Below are positions 1 through 9,634 of a DNA stretch of 64,000 nucleotides, one piece after another (the stretch's first letter is position 1; each line of letters starts with the position of its first letter). The stretch is from the NCBI RefSeq assembly GCF_019457915.1, contig NZ_JAHZSS010000001.1, positions 310,001 through 374,000 of the forward strand, written 5' to 3'. Origin of the DNA: Neiella holothuriorum. GTDB taxonomy: Bacteria > Pseudomonadota > Gammaproteobacteria > Enterobacterales > Neiellaceae. The translations under genes and the position numbers were made by a program. The notes under the pieces were generated by a model that had not been told where the DNA came from, made no database searches, and was given only the letters and a program-made list of their open reading frames with translations.

Positions 1-599
1 CCAACGCCTAGATCGCGACTGATCACCAGAGCGTCGTATGGCGCACGGACTTCACAGTTGGCAAGGTCTCGCTCCGCTAGGCGCAGGGCTGCGGTTGCCG
101 ACTGTACGTTGGCTTTGGCACTGAGAACCTGAGGCTTACGCAGGTACAGATCGGAGACTTTGCGATCGGATAAACGCTCGGCTTCACGCTTGGCAACTTG
201 CGCCAAGGCTTCTTCTTCAATCAATGCGGCTTTGGCTTGGCTTAAGTTGGCCTGAGCTTGCAATAAAGCAGCTTGGTAAGTGTCTTGTTCAATGGTGAAC
301 AGCAATTCACCTTGTTTAAACAAACCACCGGCTACAAATTTCGGATTCCAACTGACAATCTCACCAGCGACTTGTGCTGCCAGCATGGTTTTTTCCAGCG
401 GTTCAACTTCACCGAAGCTGGTGATTGTTACTTGATGGGTGATAGACGTTGCCGCCATCACTCGTACCGAAGGTCGGGTGTCGACAGGCTCACTTTCCTC
501 TGTTTTACCAGCTGTGGCGTTAATGCTGGCCATACCTGCTGCACCAATGCCTAATACGGCAACGGGCAGCAACCACTTCATCCATTTTGCTTTATTCAT
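1..599 (-). CDS. RND efflux periplasmic adaptor (HlyD/MFP family), N-terminal part
   Basis: Runs off the left edge; about 199 N-terminal residues are present. The protein starts with a membrane anchor or signal segment (MNKAKWMKWLLPVAVLG), then a short linker. A biotinyl-lipoyl half-motif follows around SFGEVEPLEKTMLAAQVAGE, and then a long alpha-helical hairpin rich in Ala, Gln and Glu. The fragment ends at RAPYDALVISRDLGVG, the return into the lipoyl domain. This order is typical of membrane fusion proteins that link an inner-membrane RND pump to a TolC-type channel; a tolC gene lies at 30363-31691. The ATG at 599 is chosen because it starts the hydrophobic segment. The pump gene would lie beyond the left edge. 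Substrate unknown. Confidence 0.85.
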   Translation of the reverse strand, partial: MNKAKWMKWLLPVAVLGIGAAGMASINATAGKTEESEPVDTRPSVRVMAATSITHQVTITSFGEVEPLEKTMLAAQVAGEIVSWNPKFVAGGLFKQGELLFTIEQDTYQAALLQAQANLSQAKAALIEEEALAQVAKREAERLSDRKVSDLYLRKPQVLSAKANVQSATAALRLAERDLANCEVRAPYDALVISRDLGV

Positions 600-833
600 G
601 ACTAGTCGGCTCTAAGCGTGATTATTTGTTTCCTGTCATCATAGTAACGGGAATTGGTAATACAAAGATTAAGAAAATGTAAGAAGGTGTAATTAATTTG
701 TATTGCTGTGGCGTAAAAATTACATAATAACTGTGTGGGATTAGTGTTTTCTATTTTAACTATAATTAAAACATGTGGTTACGTTCTTTGTAACGAAACT
801 TTTCAAAATCTTATTGTGACAAATTTAGGCGAA

Positions 834-863
834 AAAAAACGCGGCCAATTGGCCGCGTTTTTT
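834..863. terminator. Bidirectional rho-independent terminator after rpoD
   Basis: A perfect 30-bp palindrome with GC-rich centre (cgcggccaattggccgcg) flanked by A6 and T6 runs. It sits just past the rpoD stop and should end the rpsU-yqeY-dnaG-rpoD transcript. Its symmetry would also let it work in the other direction. Confidence 0.85.
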
Positions 864-878
864 ATTAACAATGTTTGC

Positions 879-2738
879 TTATTGCTCATCCAAGAAACTG
901 CGTAGCAGCTCTGAACGGCTTGGGTGGCGCAACTTACGTAAAGCCTTGGCTTCAATCTGACGAATACGCTCACGGGTAACGTCAAACTGCTTACCAACTT
1001 CTTCTAGCGTGTGATCGGTATTCATATCAATACCAAAACGCATCCGAAGAACTTTTGCTTCTCGAGCCGTTAGGCCGGCTAACACTTCGTTAGTGGCATT
1101 TTTAAGGCTTTCTGAGTTGGCCGCTTCAGCAGGCAATTCAAGCGTTGTATCTTCAATGAAATCGCCCAAGTGAGAATCTTCATCGTCACCGATTGGGGTT
1201 TCCATGGAGATTGGCTCTTTCGCAATTTTCAATACTTTGCGGATCTTGTCTTCCGGCATCAGCATCCGTTCTGCCAATTCTTCCGGCGTTGGTTCACGAC
1301 CCATTTCTTGAAGCATTTGGCGTGAAATACGATTCAGCTTGTTAATGGTTTCGATCATGTGAACCGGAATACGAATGGTCCGTGCTTGGTCGGCAATCGA
1401 GCGGGTGATCGCCTGACGGATCCACCAAGTCGCATAGGTTGAAAACTTATAACCACGGCGGTATTCAAATTTATCCACGGCTTTCATCAAGCCGATGTTA
1501 CCTTCCTGAATTAAATCAAGGAATTGCAAGCCACGGTTGGTGTATTTCTTGGCAATCGAAATAACCAGACGTAAGTTTGCTTCAACCATTTCTTTCTTGG
1601 CGCGGCGAGCTTTAGCTTCACCAATCGACATACGACGGTTGATGTCTTTGATAACAATAATTGGCAGGTTTGCTTCTTCTTCAATCGCATTTAACTTGCC
1701 AATGCAGCGCTGAAGTTCTGGCTTCAGAGCTTCAATTCTTGCTGAATAGTCTTTGCCTGCGTTTGCTGCAACTTCAATCCATGTGCCGTCTGTTTCATTA
1801 TTAGCAAAAGCTGAAACAAATGCTTTTTTCGGCATTTTTGCTTGTTCAACAGACATCTTCATGATCAGGCGTTCTTGGGTGCGAACTCTGTCCATGGTGG
1901 CGCGCATTTTCTTAACGAGCAGATCAAATTGCTTTGGAATGAGGCGGAATTTTTTGAATAGATCCGACAATTCGAGGATCTTAGCTTTGGTGTCAGCGTG
2001 ATCGCGGCCTTTTTTGGCCAACGTTGCGCGCATGTCATCAAAGATGTCGCGAAGCGCAGAAAAGTTCTCGCGCGCTTCTTCCGGACATGGGCCGGTATCG
2101 ACTTCTTCTTCCTCTTCGTCTTCATCTTTCTTGAGATCTTTGTCTTCGTCCTCAAGTTCTTCTTCTGATAACTCGGAGCCAACGTGGGTAGCCGTTGGTG
2201 CGGCATTGCCATCATCGTTTGGATCGACAAAACCAATAATGATGTCGGTTAAGCGAATTTCTTCAGCTTCAAATTTGTCCCACTGATCCATCAAGTGAGC
2301 GACTGTTGCTGGGTATTCCGCAACGGCACTCTGAACCTGATTAATACCATCTTCAATACGCTTAGCGATGACGATTTCGCCTTCGCGCGTCAGTAGTTCA
2401 ACGGTTCCCATCTCGCGCATGTACATGCGCACAGGATCCGTGGTGCGACCCAATTCAGATTCAACACTGGCCAAGGCTTGTGCGGCCGCTTCGGCAGCGT
2501 CTTCGTCTTGGTTGGCTTCTGCCGCCATAATCAAATCATCGGCATCAGGCGCAGTTTCATACACCTTAATACCCATGTCGTTAATCATGCTGATGATATC
2601 TTCAATCTGATCCGAATCGACAATATCAGCGGGAAGGTGATCATTGACTTCGGCATAGGTCAAATAACCCTGCTCTTTGCCTTTTTGAACAAGCAGTTTG
2701 AGCTGAGATTGTTGGGTTTGCTCCATAGAGTCTTCCAC
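879..2738 (-). CDS. rpoD: RNA polymerase primary sigma factor sigma70
   Basis: Housekeeping sigma factor directing core RNA polymerase to -35/-10 promoters. At 619 aa it is close to the 613 of E. coli. Region 1.1 is at the N terminus, and region 1.2 starts around [19 protein letters not shown] very acidic non-conserved stretch ([19 protein letters not shown]) follows near residues 190-215. Region 2 contains the near-invariant [15 protein letters not shown], and region 4.2 contains the helix-turn-helix [20 protein letters not shown] near the C terminus. It is the last gene of the rpsU operon, 89 bp after dnaG, and is followed by a strong terminator. The start is the ATG giving [20 protein letters not shown]; the internal ATG that gives [10 protein letters not shown] is an alternative. 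Confidence 0.98.
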   Translation of the reverse strand: MEDSMEQTQQSQLKLLVQKGKEQGYLTYAEVNDHLPADIVDSDQIEDIISMINDMGIKVYETAPDADDLIMAAEANQDEDAAEAAAQALASVESELGRTTDPVRMYMREMGTVELLTREGEIVIAKRIEDGINQVQSAVAEYPATVAHLMDQWDKFEAEEIRLTDIIIGFVDPNDDGNAAPTATHVGSELSEEELEDEDKDLKKDEDEEEEEVDTGPCPEEARENFSALRDIFDDMRATLAKKGRDHADTKAKILELSDLFKKFRLIPKQFDLLVKKMRATMDRVRTQERLIMKMSVEQAKMPKKAFVSAFANNETDGTWIEVAANAGKDYSARIEALKPELQRCIGKLNAIEEEANLPIIVIKDINRRMSIGEAKARRAKKEMVEANLRLVISIAKKYTNRGLQFLDLIQEGNIGLMKAVDKFEYRRGYKFSTYATWWIRQAITRSIADQARTIRIPVHMIETINKLNRISRQMLQEMGREPTPEELAERMLMPEDKIRKVLKIAKEPISMETPIGDDEDSHLGDFIEDTTLELPAEAANSESLKNATNEVLAGLTAREAKVLRMRFGIDMNTDHTLEEVGKQFDVTRERIRQIEAKALRKLRHPSRSELLRSFLDEQ

Positions 2739-2827
2739 TTAAACAGTATTGAAATTAGTGCTGTGCTGAACGCAGACGTAAGCGAACAATTATACGCCGA
2801 TTATTGTCCTGCGGCCAGCCTGAATTG

Positions 2828-4594
2828 TTACTCTGGTGTCACTGTTTTAGGCTTGAGTGCCTGCAGCAGTGTCATGTATTCGTGACGCTCGTCGCGCGTC
2901 AGCTCTCCTTGCTTTTCTTTTAGCAGCAATTGTTCCAGCCGCTGCTCTAAGTATTTATCAATCAAATAGCTGTATGTATCGAGAAATTCCAGTTCAGCAT
3001 TGTCATCGGTAATGCCTTCTCTGCTGATGGCTGCGAGCTTTGCTAGCGCGCCAAATGCTGGGTGCTCTCGATAGTATTCAAGCAGTTGCCCCGCATGGGC
3101 GACCTGCGCATTTCTGGCCGTGGTTAGCAGGTCAACAAACAAATCGACGCCTGCAATATCGAGTTTGGCCAACTCAGGTTGTGGCTCAACGGCATTCGCT
3201 AAGTTGGGTACTTGCAGCAACAGCGCGATAGCTTTTCGCACTGGGGTCATGGTCATTTTGTGTTGTTGGTTGGCGGTGCTGGTTTGACTATGTTGCTGTT
3301 TAATATGGCGCCCAAGTTGCTCTTGGGTCATGCCGACCAGCTGTGCGAGCTGATCTTGCATCATGTCAAAGTAAACACCTGGCGGCAGTTGTTCGATTAG
3401 CGGCTTTGCTGCTGCTACCAATGCACTTTTGCCGGCATCGGAAGCGGCGTTGTGTTCCGCTAGTAAATGGTCGAACAACACTTTCGATAATGGCGTGGCT
3501 TCGGCCAATAGTTGCTCAAAAGCGTCTTTGCCTTGCGCTTGTACCAAGGTGTCAGGATCTTCACCATCAGGTAAAAACACAAAGTCGAGCGTTAAGCCGT
3601 CACGCAATAAGGGCAGGGCGTTTTCCAATGCCCGCCAAGCGGCACTGCGACCAGCTTTATCTCCGTCGTAACAACAAGTGACATGACGGGTTTGACGAAA
3701 CAGCAGCTGCAAATGTTCCGGCGTGGTTGCGGTACCAAGCGAAGCAACGGCGTAATCAACACCGTATTGCGCCAGTGCCACGACGTCCATATAGCCTTCT
3801 ACAATGAGCACTCGGTCAATGTTGCGATGCGCTTGTTTGACTTCATACAGGCCATATAATTCCTGACCTTTGTGAAATAGCGGTGTTTCTGGCGAGTTCA
3901 GGTATTTGGGTTCGCCTTGATCTAATACGCGGCCGCCAAATCCAATCACTCTGCCGCGGCGATCGCGAATGGGGAACATGATACGGTCGCGGAATCGGTC
4001 GTAACGACGGCCGTTATCATTTTGAATGAGCATTCCTAGCTCGACCAACTGACGTTGTAACTGTTCAGTTGAGCCGAAGGTTTGTAACACGTTGTCCCAT
4101 TCGGCGCCGGCGAAGCCAATGCCAAATTTCTTTGCTGTATCGCCGGTTAAGCCACGATTCTTAAGATACTCAACGGCTTTGGGCCCTTGCGCATGTTGTT
4201 TGAGATTTTGCCTATATTGCAGGCTGATCAGGTTCATCAGCTCATATTGATCATTGGTCAGCTGACGCGGTTGTTGCTTTTGTTGGTTGCCACTGCGTTC
4301 TTCGTATTGGACGTCAAGGCCGTGTTCGCGAGCCAACTCTTCAATGGCCTCGGGAAACTCTAACCGATCAAACTCCATCATAAAGCCAATGGCATTGCCA
4401 TGAGCACCACAGCCAAAACAATGATAGAACTGTTTATCCGGTGAGACGCTGAATGACGGGGTTTTTTCGTTGTGAAATGGGCAACAAGCAGAATAGTTTT
4501 TACCGGCTTTTTTAAGCGGTACACGGGCATCGATCAGGTCAACAATATCGGTACGAGCGAGTAAGTCGTCAATGAATGATCGAAGTATAGCCAT
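2828..4594 (-). CDS. dnaG: DNA primase
   Basis: Synthesises RNA primers for Okazaki fragments at the replication fork, working with DnaB helicase. It has 588 residues, against 581 in E. coli. The N-terminal CHC2 zinc ribbon uses Cys38, His41, Cys59 and Cys62. The TOPRIM catalytic core carries EGYMD at 266-270 and the metal-binding YDGDKAG at 309-315. The last ~150 residues form the DnaB-interacting helical domain. It lies between yqeY and rpoD in the macromolecular synthesis operon, with an RNA hairpin in the 112-bp gap upstream that may limit its expression. Confidence 0.97.
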   Translation of the reverse strand: MAILRSFIDDLLARTDIVDLIDARVPLKKAGKNYSACCPFHNEKTPSFSVSPDKQFYHCFGCGAHGNAIGFMMEFDRLEFPEAIEELAREHGLDVQYEERSGNQQKQQPRQLTNDQYELMNLISLQYRQNLKQHAQGPKAVEYLKNRGLTGDTAKKFGIGFAGAEWDNVLQTFGSTEQLQRQLVELGMLIQNDNGRRYDRFRDRIMFPIRDRRGRVIGFGGRVLDQGEPKYLNSPETPLFHKGQELYGLYEVKQAHRNIDRVLIVEGYMDVVALAQYGVDYAVASLGTATTPEHLQLLFRQTRHVTCCYDGDKAGRSAAWRALENALPLLRDGLTLDFVFLPDGEDPDTLVQAQGKDAFEQLLAEATPLSKVLFDHLLAEHNAASDAGKSALVAAAKPLIEQLPPGVYFDMMQDQLAQLVGMTQEQLGRHIKQQHSQTSTANQQHKMTMTPVRKAIALLLQVPNLANAVEPQPELAKLDIAGVDLFVDLLTTARNAQVAHAGQLLEYYREHPAFGALAKLAAISREGITDDNAELEFLDTYSYLIDKYLEQRLEQLLLKEKQGELTRDERHEYMTLLQALKPKTVTPE

Positions 4595-4647
4595 GCCGTG
4601 TCAGGTATCCTTTTGTCTTACAGAAAGACCAAATGATAAAGACAAAC

Positions 4648-4674
4648 AAGCCGCACTTATAAAAAGCACGGCTT
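4648..4674 (-). terminator. Possible attenuating hairpin between yqeY and dnaG
   Basis: Six-base arms aagccg/cggctt with an internal bulge and inner ctt/aag pairing are followed on the minus strand by a T-rich run. In E. coli a weak terminator upstream of dnaG keeps primase low, and this would be the analogue. The stem is short, so this is tentative. Confidence 0.35.
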
Positions 4675-4706
4675 ATTCGAAAGCTATCTGTGGTTTGGTT
4701 GCAAAA

Positions 4707-5156
4707 TCAGGCGGTTAGCTTGGTGCGAACCTTACCACTGACTGCGCCCATGTCGGCGCGGCCCTGAAGCAAAGGCTTAAGAACACCCATGAGTTTACCC
4801 ATATCCTGCATGCCTGCGGCACCGGTATCGGCAATGGCTTGGTCAATCAAATCATTGACTTCAGCCTCACTCAGAGGTTGAGGCAAGAACTGTTCAATAA
4901 CAGTGATCTCAGCCAATTCTTTAGTCGCTAAATCATCGCGACCAGCTGCTTCAAATTGAGTCACTGAGTCTTTACGTTGTTTGACCATTTTGGTCAAAAT
5001 CGCGATGACATCGTCATCATTTAACTCAGTGCGAGTGTCTACTTCTTGCTGTTTCACTTCAGACAAGATCAAACGCAAGGTGCCAAGACGCGGTTTATCT
5101 TTAGCGCGCATGGCATCTTTTTGCTGATCTTTAAGTTGAGCAATTAAAGCAGACAC
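4707..5156 (-). CDS. yqeY: GatB/YqeY domain protein
   Basis: A 149-residue helical protein made only of the YqeY fold, related to the C-terminal tRNA-recognition domain of the GatB amidotransferase subunit. Recognisable stretches are MRAKDKPRLGTLRLILSEVK near the N terminus and GKLMGVLKPLLQGRADMGAV near the C terminus. The start is GTG at 5156, preceded by an AAAGG-type ribosome site; no in-frame ATG fits better. It sits between rpsU and dnaG, a common arrangement outside the Enterobacteriaceae. Its cellular role is not established; a function in aminoacyl-tRNA metabolism is the usual guess. Confidence 0.9.
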   Translation of the reverse strand: MSALIAQLKDQQKDAMRAKDKPRLGTLRLILSEVKQQEVDTRTELNDDDVIAILTKMVKQRKDSVTQFEAAGRDDLATKELAEITVIEQFLPQPLSEAEVNDLIDQAIADTGAAGMQDMGKLMGVLKPLLQGRADMGAVSGKVRTKLTA

Positions 5157-5190
5157 AATCAGACCTTTTCAGTCTCTAATTCGTAGCGAA

Positions 5191-5418
<228 letters not shown>

Positions 5419-5507
5419 TCAAAACGGTATTTTCAATAGTTTATCAATCAAGCCCCTACCCCAGAGTAAAAGGAGTGAAATTAGAGCTCGGCGAAAAATG
5501 GTGCGGC

Positions 5508-5536
5508 ATTGTAATCCGCTCGATTGGCATTGTAAA
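5508..5536 (-). promoter_or_regulatory. Sigma70-type promoter of the rpsU operon
   Basis: Read on the minus strand, TTTACA is followed after exactly 17 bases by TACAAT, each one mismatch from consensus. Transcription would start near 5501, about 95 bases before the rpsU ATG. It drives rpsU-yqeY-dnaG-rpoD, with tsaD diverging on the other strand. Confidence 0.7.
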
Positions 5537-5606
5537 GGCCCTTTGCGTCTTAATCCTTCACAGGCTAAAATCCGCCTCCGCTTAACAACAAGTTAGAGGC
5601 TAATTC

Positions 5607-6620
5607 ATGCGTGTTCTGGGTATCGAAAGTTCTTGCGACGAAACAGGCATTGCCGTTTATGACGATGAGCAAGGATTATTAGCACATCGCATTTATAGCC
5701 AAATTAAGTTACATGCAGATTACGGTGGCGTTGTGCCTGAATTGGCGTCACGCGATCATGTCCGCAAAGCCATTCCGCTCATTCGCGAAGTATTGGCCGA
5801 GGCGGATTGTACACCAGATCAGATAGATGGTGTGGCTTATACGGCAGGCCCAGGGTTAATTGGCGCGTTATTAGTTGGCGCAACGCTTGGTAACAGCCTA
5901 GCGTTTGCTTGGAATACAGCTGCTGTGCCGGTTCATCATATGGAAGGCCATTTACTTGCGCCGATGCTAGAAGAGGACGTTCCCGACTTCCCATTTGTCG
6001 CCTTGCTTGTCTCGGGTGGCCACACCATGTTGGTTGAAGTGGATGGCATTGGTGAATACAAATTACTTGGTGAGTCCATTGATGATGCGGCGGGAGAAGC
6101 GTTCGATAAAACAGCCAAATTACTTGGGCTCGATTATCCGGGCGGCGCTGCGCTGGCAAAAATGGCGCTTACTGGTACGCCAGGGCGGTTTAAATTACCA
6201 CGGCCAATGACCGACAGGCCGGGTCTTGATTTCAGCTTTAGTGGCTTAAAAACGCATGCGGCCAATACCATTCGTGCCAATGATGCAGACCCACAAACTC
6301 ATGCTGACATCGCCTATGCGTTTCAGGAAGCCGTTATTGATACCTTGATCATTAAATGCCGTCGGGCGCTTAAGCAAACGGGCTTGAATCGTTTGGTGAT
6401 TGCTGGCGGTGTGAGCGCCAATATTGAGCTGCGTCGTCAGTTAGAAATTGAGCTGGGCAAACGCAATGGTAAGGTATATTACCCGCGGCCTGAATTGTGC
6501 ACCGATAATGGCGCCATGATTGCGTATGCGGGGATGCAACGACTTAAGGCCGGACAAGTGGCGAAACAAGGCGTTGAAGTCTTTCCTCGCTGGCCGCTAG
6601 AAACGCTACCTGCAGTTTAA
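5607..6620 (+). CDS. tsaD: tRNA N6-threonylcarbamoyladenosine transferase
   Basis: Transfers the threonylcarbamoyl group from TC-AMP to A37 of tRNAs that read ANN codons, working with TsaB, TsaC and TsaE. At 337 residues it equals the E. coli length. It begins [20 protein letters not shown]. The metal site has His111 and His115 (VPVHHMEGH), and the third ligand is the Asp in LCTDNGAM near residue 300. The ASKHA nucleotide-binding segments are visible at SFSGLKT and [14 protein letters not shown] ribosome site precedes the ATG. Diverges from rpsU as in E. coli. Confidence 0.97.
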   Translation: MRVLGIESSCDETGIAVYDDEQGLLAHRIYSQIKLHADYGGVVPELASRDHVRKAIPLIREVLAEADCTPDQIDGVAYTAGPGLIGALLVGATLGNSLAFAWNTAAVPVHHMEGHLLAPMLEEDVPDFPFVALLVSGGHTMLVEVDGIGEYKLLGESIDDAAGEAFDKTAKLLGLDYPGGAALAKMALTGTPGRFKLPRPMTDRPGLDFSFSGLKTHAANTIRANDADPQTHADIAYAFQEAVIDTLIIKCRRALKQTGLNRLVIAGGVSANIELRRQLEIELGKRNGKVYYPRPELCTDNGAMIAYAGMQRLKAGQVAKQGVEVFPRWPLETLPAV

Positions 6621-6642
6621 GAGTCTTTGCGATATGAGTTGT

Positions 6643-6672
6643 AGGCTTGGTTATTCAAACATAACCAAGCTT
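6643..6672. terminator. Terminator between convergent tsaD and plsY
   Basis: Stem gcttggttat/ataaccaagc with a six-base loop (tcaaac) and T residues after the right arm; A residues flank the left arm. It lies in the 97-bp gap between two converging genes and could serve both. Confidence 0.55.
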
Positions 6673-6717
6673 TATGGCCCCTGCATTTGCAACGGGAACG
6701 AGTAACAGTCGTTGTAA

Positions 6718-7359
6718 TTATTTTTGCTCTGGCGGCTGGCTAGTTTTGCGTTGAGTTTTATCAAGGATGTGAGGCTCGGTACCGGCTAATAGTCGAGTAA
6801 TATTCGCCCGATGTCGTACCACCATCAGTACGCTTAACATCAGTACCGGAATCCAATATTCAGGTTTGAGCCAATAGGCGTAAATTGGCGCCAGCGCGAC
6901 GGTTACCAGCGATGCCAGCGATGAATATCGGCCCAGCAGTGCTGTGATGATCCAAGTCCCCAGCAGTAAACCGGTCATATCCCAACCAATAGGGCCAATG
7001 GAGCCTAATGCCGTAGCTACCGCCTTTCCACCCTGAAAACCAAAGAATATCGGGTACATATGACCCAAGCAGGCGGCAATGGCGATGAGCCCTAAACTCA
7101 ATGGCGTTAAACCAAAAAAGTAACTGCCATAAACGGGGAGGGTGCCCTTGAGAATATCGAATAGTAAGGTGGCGACGGCCGGTGCAGTACCGCCAATACG
7201 ATACACATTGGTTGCGCCGGGATTGCCAGAGCCTTCGCTGCGAGGGTCGGGAAGGCCAACCACACGACAAATTAATACAGCACTACTGATTGAACCGAAC
7301 AGGTAAGCGGCAACAATCATCAGTCCTGTTAATAAAGTCTCTGTCAGCATTTGATCCAT
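6718..7359 (-). CDS. plsY: Acyl-phosphate:glycerol-3-phosphate acyltransferase
   Basis: Inner-membrane enzyme making 1-acyl-glycerol-3-phosphate from acyl-phosphate, the first step of phospholipid synthesis; PlsC (38916) does the second. It has 213 residues with about five membrane helices. Family motifs are GSGNPGATN near residue 40 and the later [10 protein letters not shown], and the first helix segment [14 protein letters not shown] matches E. coli YgiH. The reading frame stays open up to 7485, but that start would collide with folB on the other strand. The ATG at 7359 ([10 protein letters not shown]) or 7350 gives the family length, so 7359 is used. Confidence 0.93.
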   Translation of the reverse strand: MDQMLTETLLTGLMIVAAYLFGSISSAVLICRVVGLPDPRSEGSGNPGATNVYRIGGTAPAVATLLFDILKGTLPVYGSYFFGLTPLSLGLIAIAACLGHMYPIFFGFQGGKAVATALGSIGPIGWDMTGLLLGTWIITALLGRYSSLASLVTVALAPIYAYWLKPEYWIPVLMLSVLMVVRHRANITRLLAGTEPHILDKTQRKTSQPPEQK

Positions 7360-7484
7360 TGCGTAACTGGGGTATATTCGGCCCAAAATAAGGCGGTAGC
7401 CTACAACGCTAGCATGGCTTACCCTATCCGACCAGCCAAATAGGCTAATAGCAGCAACCCCTAACTTGTGAGTTTCAAGCATCA

Positions 7485-7838
7485 ATGGACACTGTGTTTA
7501 TCCAAGGTCTGAGCGTCGATACCGTCATTGGTGTTTACGATTGGGAAAAGAAAATTCAGCAAACGCTACTGTTTGATATTGAGATGACTTTTGATATTGC
7601 CGCAGCCGCTGCAACGGATGATTTAGCTGATACGTTGGACTACGAAGCGGTATCAAATCGAGTGATGGCGCACGTAAAGGCCGCTCGTGTCGAATTGCTG
7701 GAAACCCTAGTCGAACAAGTGGCGCAACTCATCATTGGTGAGTTCAATGTGGCAAAGGTCGCAATCACCTTGCATAAGCCCGGAGCGGTCAAAGCTGCCA
7801 AATCTGTTGGTTTGCGCATTGTGCGCACCGCGGAGTAA
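7485..7838 (+). CDS. folB: Dihydroneopterin aldolase
   Basis: Cleaves 7,8-dihydroneopterin to 6-hydroxymethyl-dihydropterin and glycolaldehyde in folate synthesis. It has 117 residues, the usual length. The N-terminal motif [19 protein letters not shown] is the family signature, with the substrate-binding Glu in YDWE. The catalytic Lys lies in [12 protein letters not shown] near residue 100. The next gene, folK, begins 5 bp after its stop and catalyses the following step, so the two are cotranscribed. Confidence 0.95.
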   Translation: MDTVFIQGLSVDTVIGVYDWEKKIQQTLLFDIEMTFDIAAAAATDDLADTLDYEAVSNRVMAHVKAARVELLETLVEQVAQLIIGEFNVAKVAITLHKPGAVKAAKSVGLRIVRTAE

Positions 7839-7843
7839 GTCAT

Positions 7844-8326
7844 ATGGCGCAAATTTTCATTAGTGTGGGCAGTAACCAGCAGCCGGAGCTTTATATTCGT
7901 GCCGCGCGACAAGCGTTGGCACAGGCCTATGGGGAGCTTTTGGTCTCTCGCGTTTTTGAAAGTGAAGCGGTTGGTTTTGCCGGCCCGGTATTTCTCAATT
8001 TGGTCATTGGCGCCCATACCCAAGAATCACCACAAGCGGTTGCGCAACGGCTAAAAACAATCGAGCTGGCCAACGGCCGCAAAAAAAATGCTGAAAAATT
8101 CAGCAATCGAACCCTTGATTTGGATCTGCTGCTGTATGACGATGTGATCTCGGTCAAAGGCGTTCAAATCCCGCGTCACGAAATTACCGAAAATGCATTT
8201 GTGTTGTGGCCGCTGGCCGAGGTGGCTCCGCAACATCGTCATCCGGTCGTCGGCCAAACCTATCAAGAGATGTGGGATAACTACCCACATCAACAGGTGT
8301 TAACGCCAATTCCATTCGATTGGTAG
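7844..8326 (+). CDS. folK: 2-amino-4-hydroxy-6-hydroxymethyldihydropteridine pyrophosphokinase
   Basis: Uses ATP to pyrophosphorylate the pterin produced by FolB. It has 160 residues, as in E. coli. Visible family features are ISVGSNQ at the N terminus, the central FLNLVIGAHT strand and the signature RTLDLDLLLYDDV near residue 90, whose aspartates bind magnesium. The later IPRHEITENAFVLWPLAEVAP closes the active site. Cotranscribed with folB; the pair next to uppP resembles the E. coli neighbourhood, except that folK lies elsewhere there. Confidence 0.95.
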   Translation: MAQIFISVGSNQQPELYIRAARQALAQAYGELLVSRVFESEAVGFAGPVFLNLVIGAHTQESPQAVAQRLKTIELANGRKKNAEKFSNRTLDLDLLLYDDVISVKGVQIPRHEITENAFVLWPLAEVAPQHRHPVVGQTYQEMWDNYPHQQVLTPIPFDW

Positions 8327-8354
8327 TCATTGATTGTTTTTGCAAGGAAGCGCA

Positions 8355-9158
8355 ATGTCAGTATTCGAAGCCATTATGTTAGCCCTGATTCAGGGGTTAA
8401 CTGAATTTCTCCCAATTTCCAGCTCTGCTCACCTGATTTTACCGTCACAAGTTTTTGGCTGGGCCGATCAAGGTCTGGCGTTTGATGTGGCGGTGCACGC
8501 GGGGTCGCTGATTGCTGTCGTAGGCTACTTTCGTCACGAAGTAAAAAGTCTGTTTTTAGCCTGGTGTGGCTCGTTGGCGGGGCAACAGACCGGCGAATCT
8601 CGACTGGCTTGGAGCGTTATTCTTGCCACTGTGCCTGCCGTGATTATAGGGCTTAGTTGCTCGTCGTTGATTGAAGGCTACCTACGCTCCACGTGGGTTA
8701 TTGCGGTAACGACATTAGTGTTTGCACCGCTGCTGTGGTGGGCCGACCGTTACAGCAAAAGTGAACGCGATGAATATAGCGTTGGTTGGCGCCAAGCCAT
8801 CATATTGGGCTTGGCACAGGCGATGGCTCTGATCCCAGGGACTAGCCGCTCGGGCATTACAATTACGGCAGCATTAATGTTGGGGATGACCCGTAAGGCT
8901 GCGGCTCGCTATAGCTTTTTGATGTCGATTCCGGTGATTTTGTTGGCCACCGCGAATCGTACAATGGCATTGCTGGATTCACCGGAGCAAGCGGATTGGA
9001 ACATGCTGCTGCTTGGCGCCGTACTGGCGGCGATTAGTGCTTATCTGTGTATTCACTTCTTCTTAAAACTGATTGATCGCATTGGCATGACGCCGTTTGT
9101 GATTTATCGAGCGCTGCTGGGAATTGGCTTACTGGCCTTTGGCTGGTGGCAGCTGTAA
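8355..9158 (+). CDS. uppP: Undecaprenyl-diphosphatase (bacitracin resistance protein)
   Basis: Inner-membrane phosphatase that recycles undecaprenyl diphosphate for peptidoglycan and O-antigen synthesis. It has 267 residues and about eight membrane helices. The two catalytic motifs are present: [14 protein letters not shown] near the N terminus and [10 protein letters not shown] near residue 155. The ATG at 8355 has an AAGGAAG ribosome site six bases upstream; the earlier TTG at 8334 lacks one. Follows folK by 28 bp. Confidence 0.96.
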   Translation: MSVFEAIMLALIQGLTEFLPISSSAHLILPSQVFGWADQGLAFDVAVHAGSLIAVVGYFRHEVKSLFLAWCGSLAGQQTGESRLAWSVILATVPAVIIGLSCSSLIEGYLRSTWVIAVTTLVFAPLLWWADRYSKSERDEYSVGWRQAIILGLAQAMALIPGTSRSGITITAALMLGMTRKAAARYSFLMSIPVILLATANRTMALLDSPEQADWNMLLLGAVLAAISAYLCIHFFLKLIDRIGMTPFVIYRALLGIGLLAFGWWQL

Positions 9159-9172
9159 CGGAGGGCTGCAAT

Positions 9173-9619
9173 ATGGAATGGCGTTGTTGGCCTTACCACA
9201 TCAGTACCGACAAGTCGCAGCTGCAGCTTGATGCTATCCATCACTACTTGACTGGCAGTTATTGGGCCGCAGGTATCACTAAGTCGCTGGTGAAGCGAAC
9301 GATTCAAGGGTCGCTGTGCTTCGGAATCTACCGAACAACAGGTACTTATATCGAGCAAATTGGTTTTGCTCGAGTGATTACCGACGGCGCTTCATTTGCT
9401 TATCTGGCTGATGTGTATGTGCTAACACCACACCGCGGCAGCGGGCTGTCAAAATGGTTGATGCACTGCGTCAATCAACACCCTCAGTTACAAGGGCTGC
9501 GCCGGTTTATGTTGGCGACGCGAGACGCTCACGGCCTGTATGAACAGTTTGGTTTCTCTACGGTGACCGATGCCAGCACCTTGATGATGCGTCATCAGCC
9601 CAATATCTATCAACGCTAG
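9173..9619 (+). CDS. GNAT family N-acetyltransferase
   Basis: A 148-residue acetyltransferase of the GCN5-related fold. The acetyl-CoA binding motif A reads YVLTPHRGSGLSKWLM (RGSGLS around residues 88-93). A preceding FAYLADVYV strand and a C-terminal GLYEQFGF motif, where the Tyr acts as general acid in many members, support the family. It lies closest to the short GNAT proteins that resemble YjgM or YjdJ. The ATG at 9173 has a GGAGGG site and overlaps nothing, unlike the GTG at 9146 inside uppP. Substrate not predictable. Confidence 0.85.
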   Translation: MEWRCWPYHISTDKSQLQLDAIHHYLTGSYWAAGITKSLVKRTIQGSLCFGIYRTTGTYIEQIGFARVITDGASFAYLADVYVLTPHRGSGLSKWLMHCVNQHPQLQGLRRFMLATRDAHGLYEQFGFSTVTDASTLMMRHQPNIYQR

Positions 9620-9634
9620 GCGACCGCCTGCCAA

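Noticed and set aside
803-997. 64-codon minus-strand frame over the rpoD end and terminator
   Set aside because: Overlaps the conserved region 4 codons of rpoD in another frame and includes the terminator palindrome.
2014-2286. Plus-strand frame with a very Ser-rich translation
   Set aside because: It is the antisense shadow of the Asp/Glu-rich stretch of rpoD; the serine runs come from complementing GAA/GAT codons.
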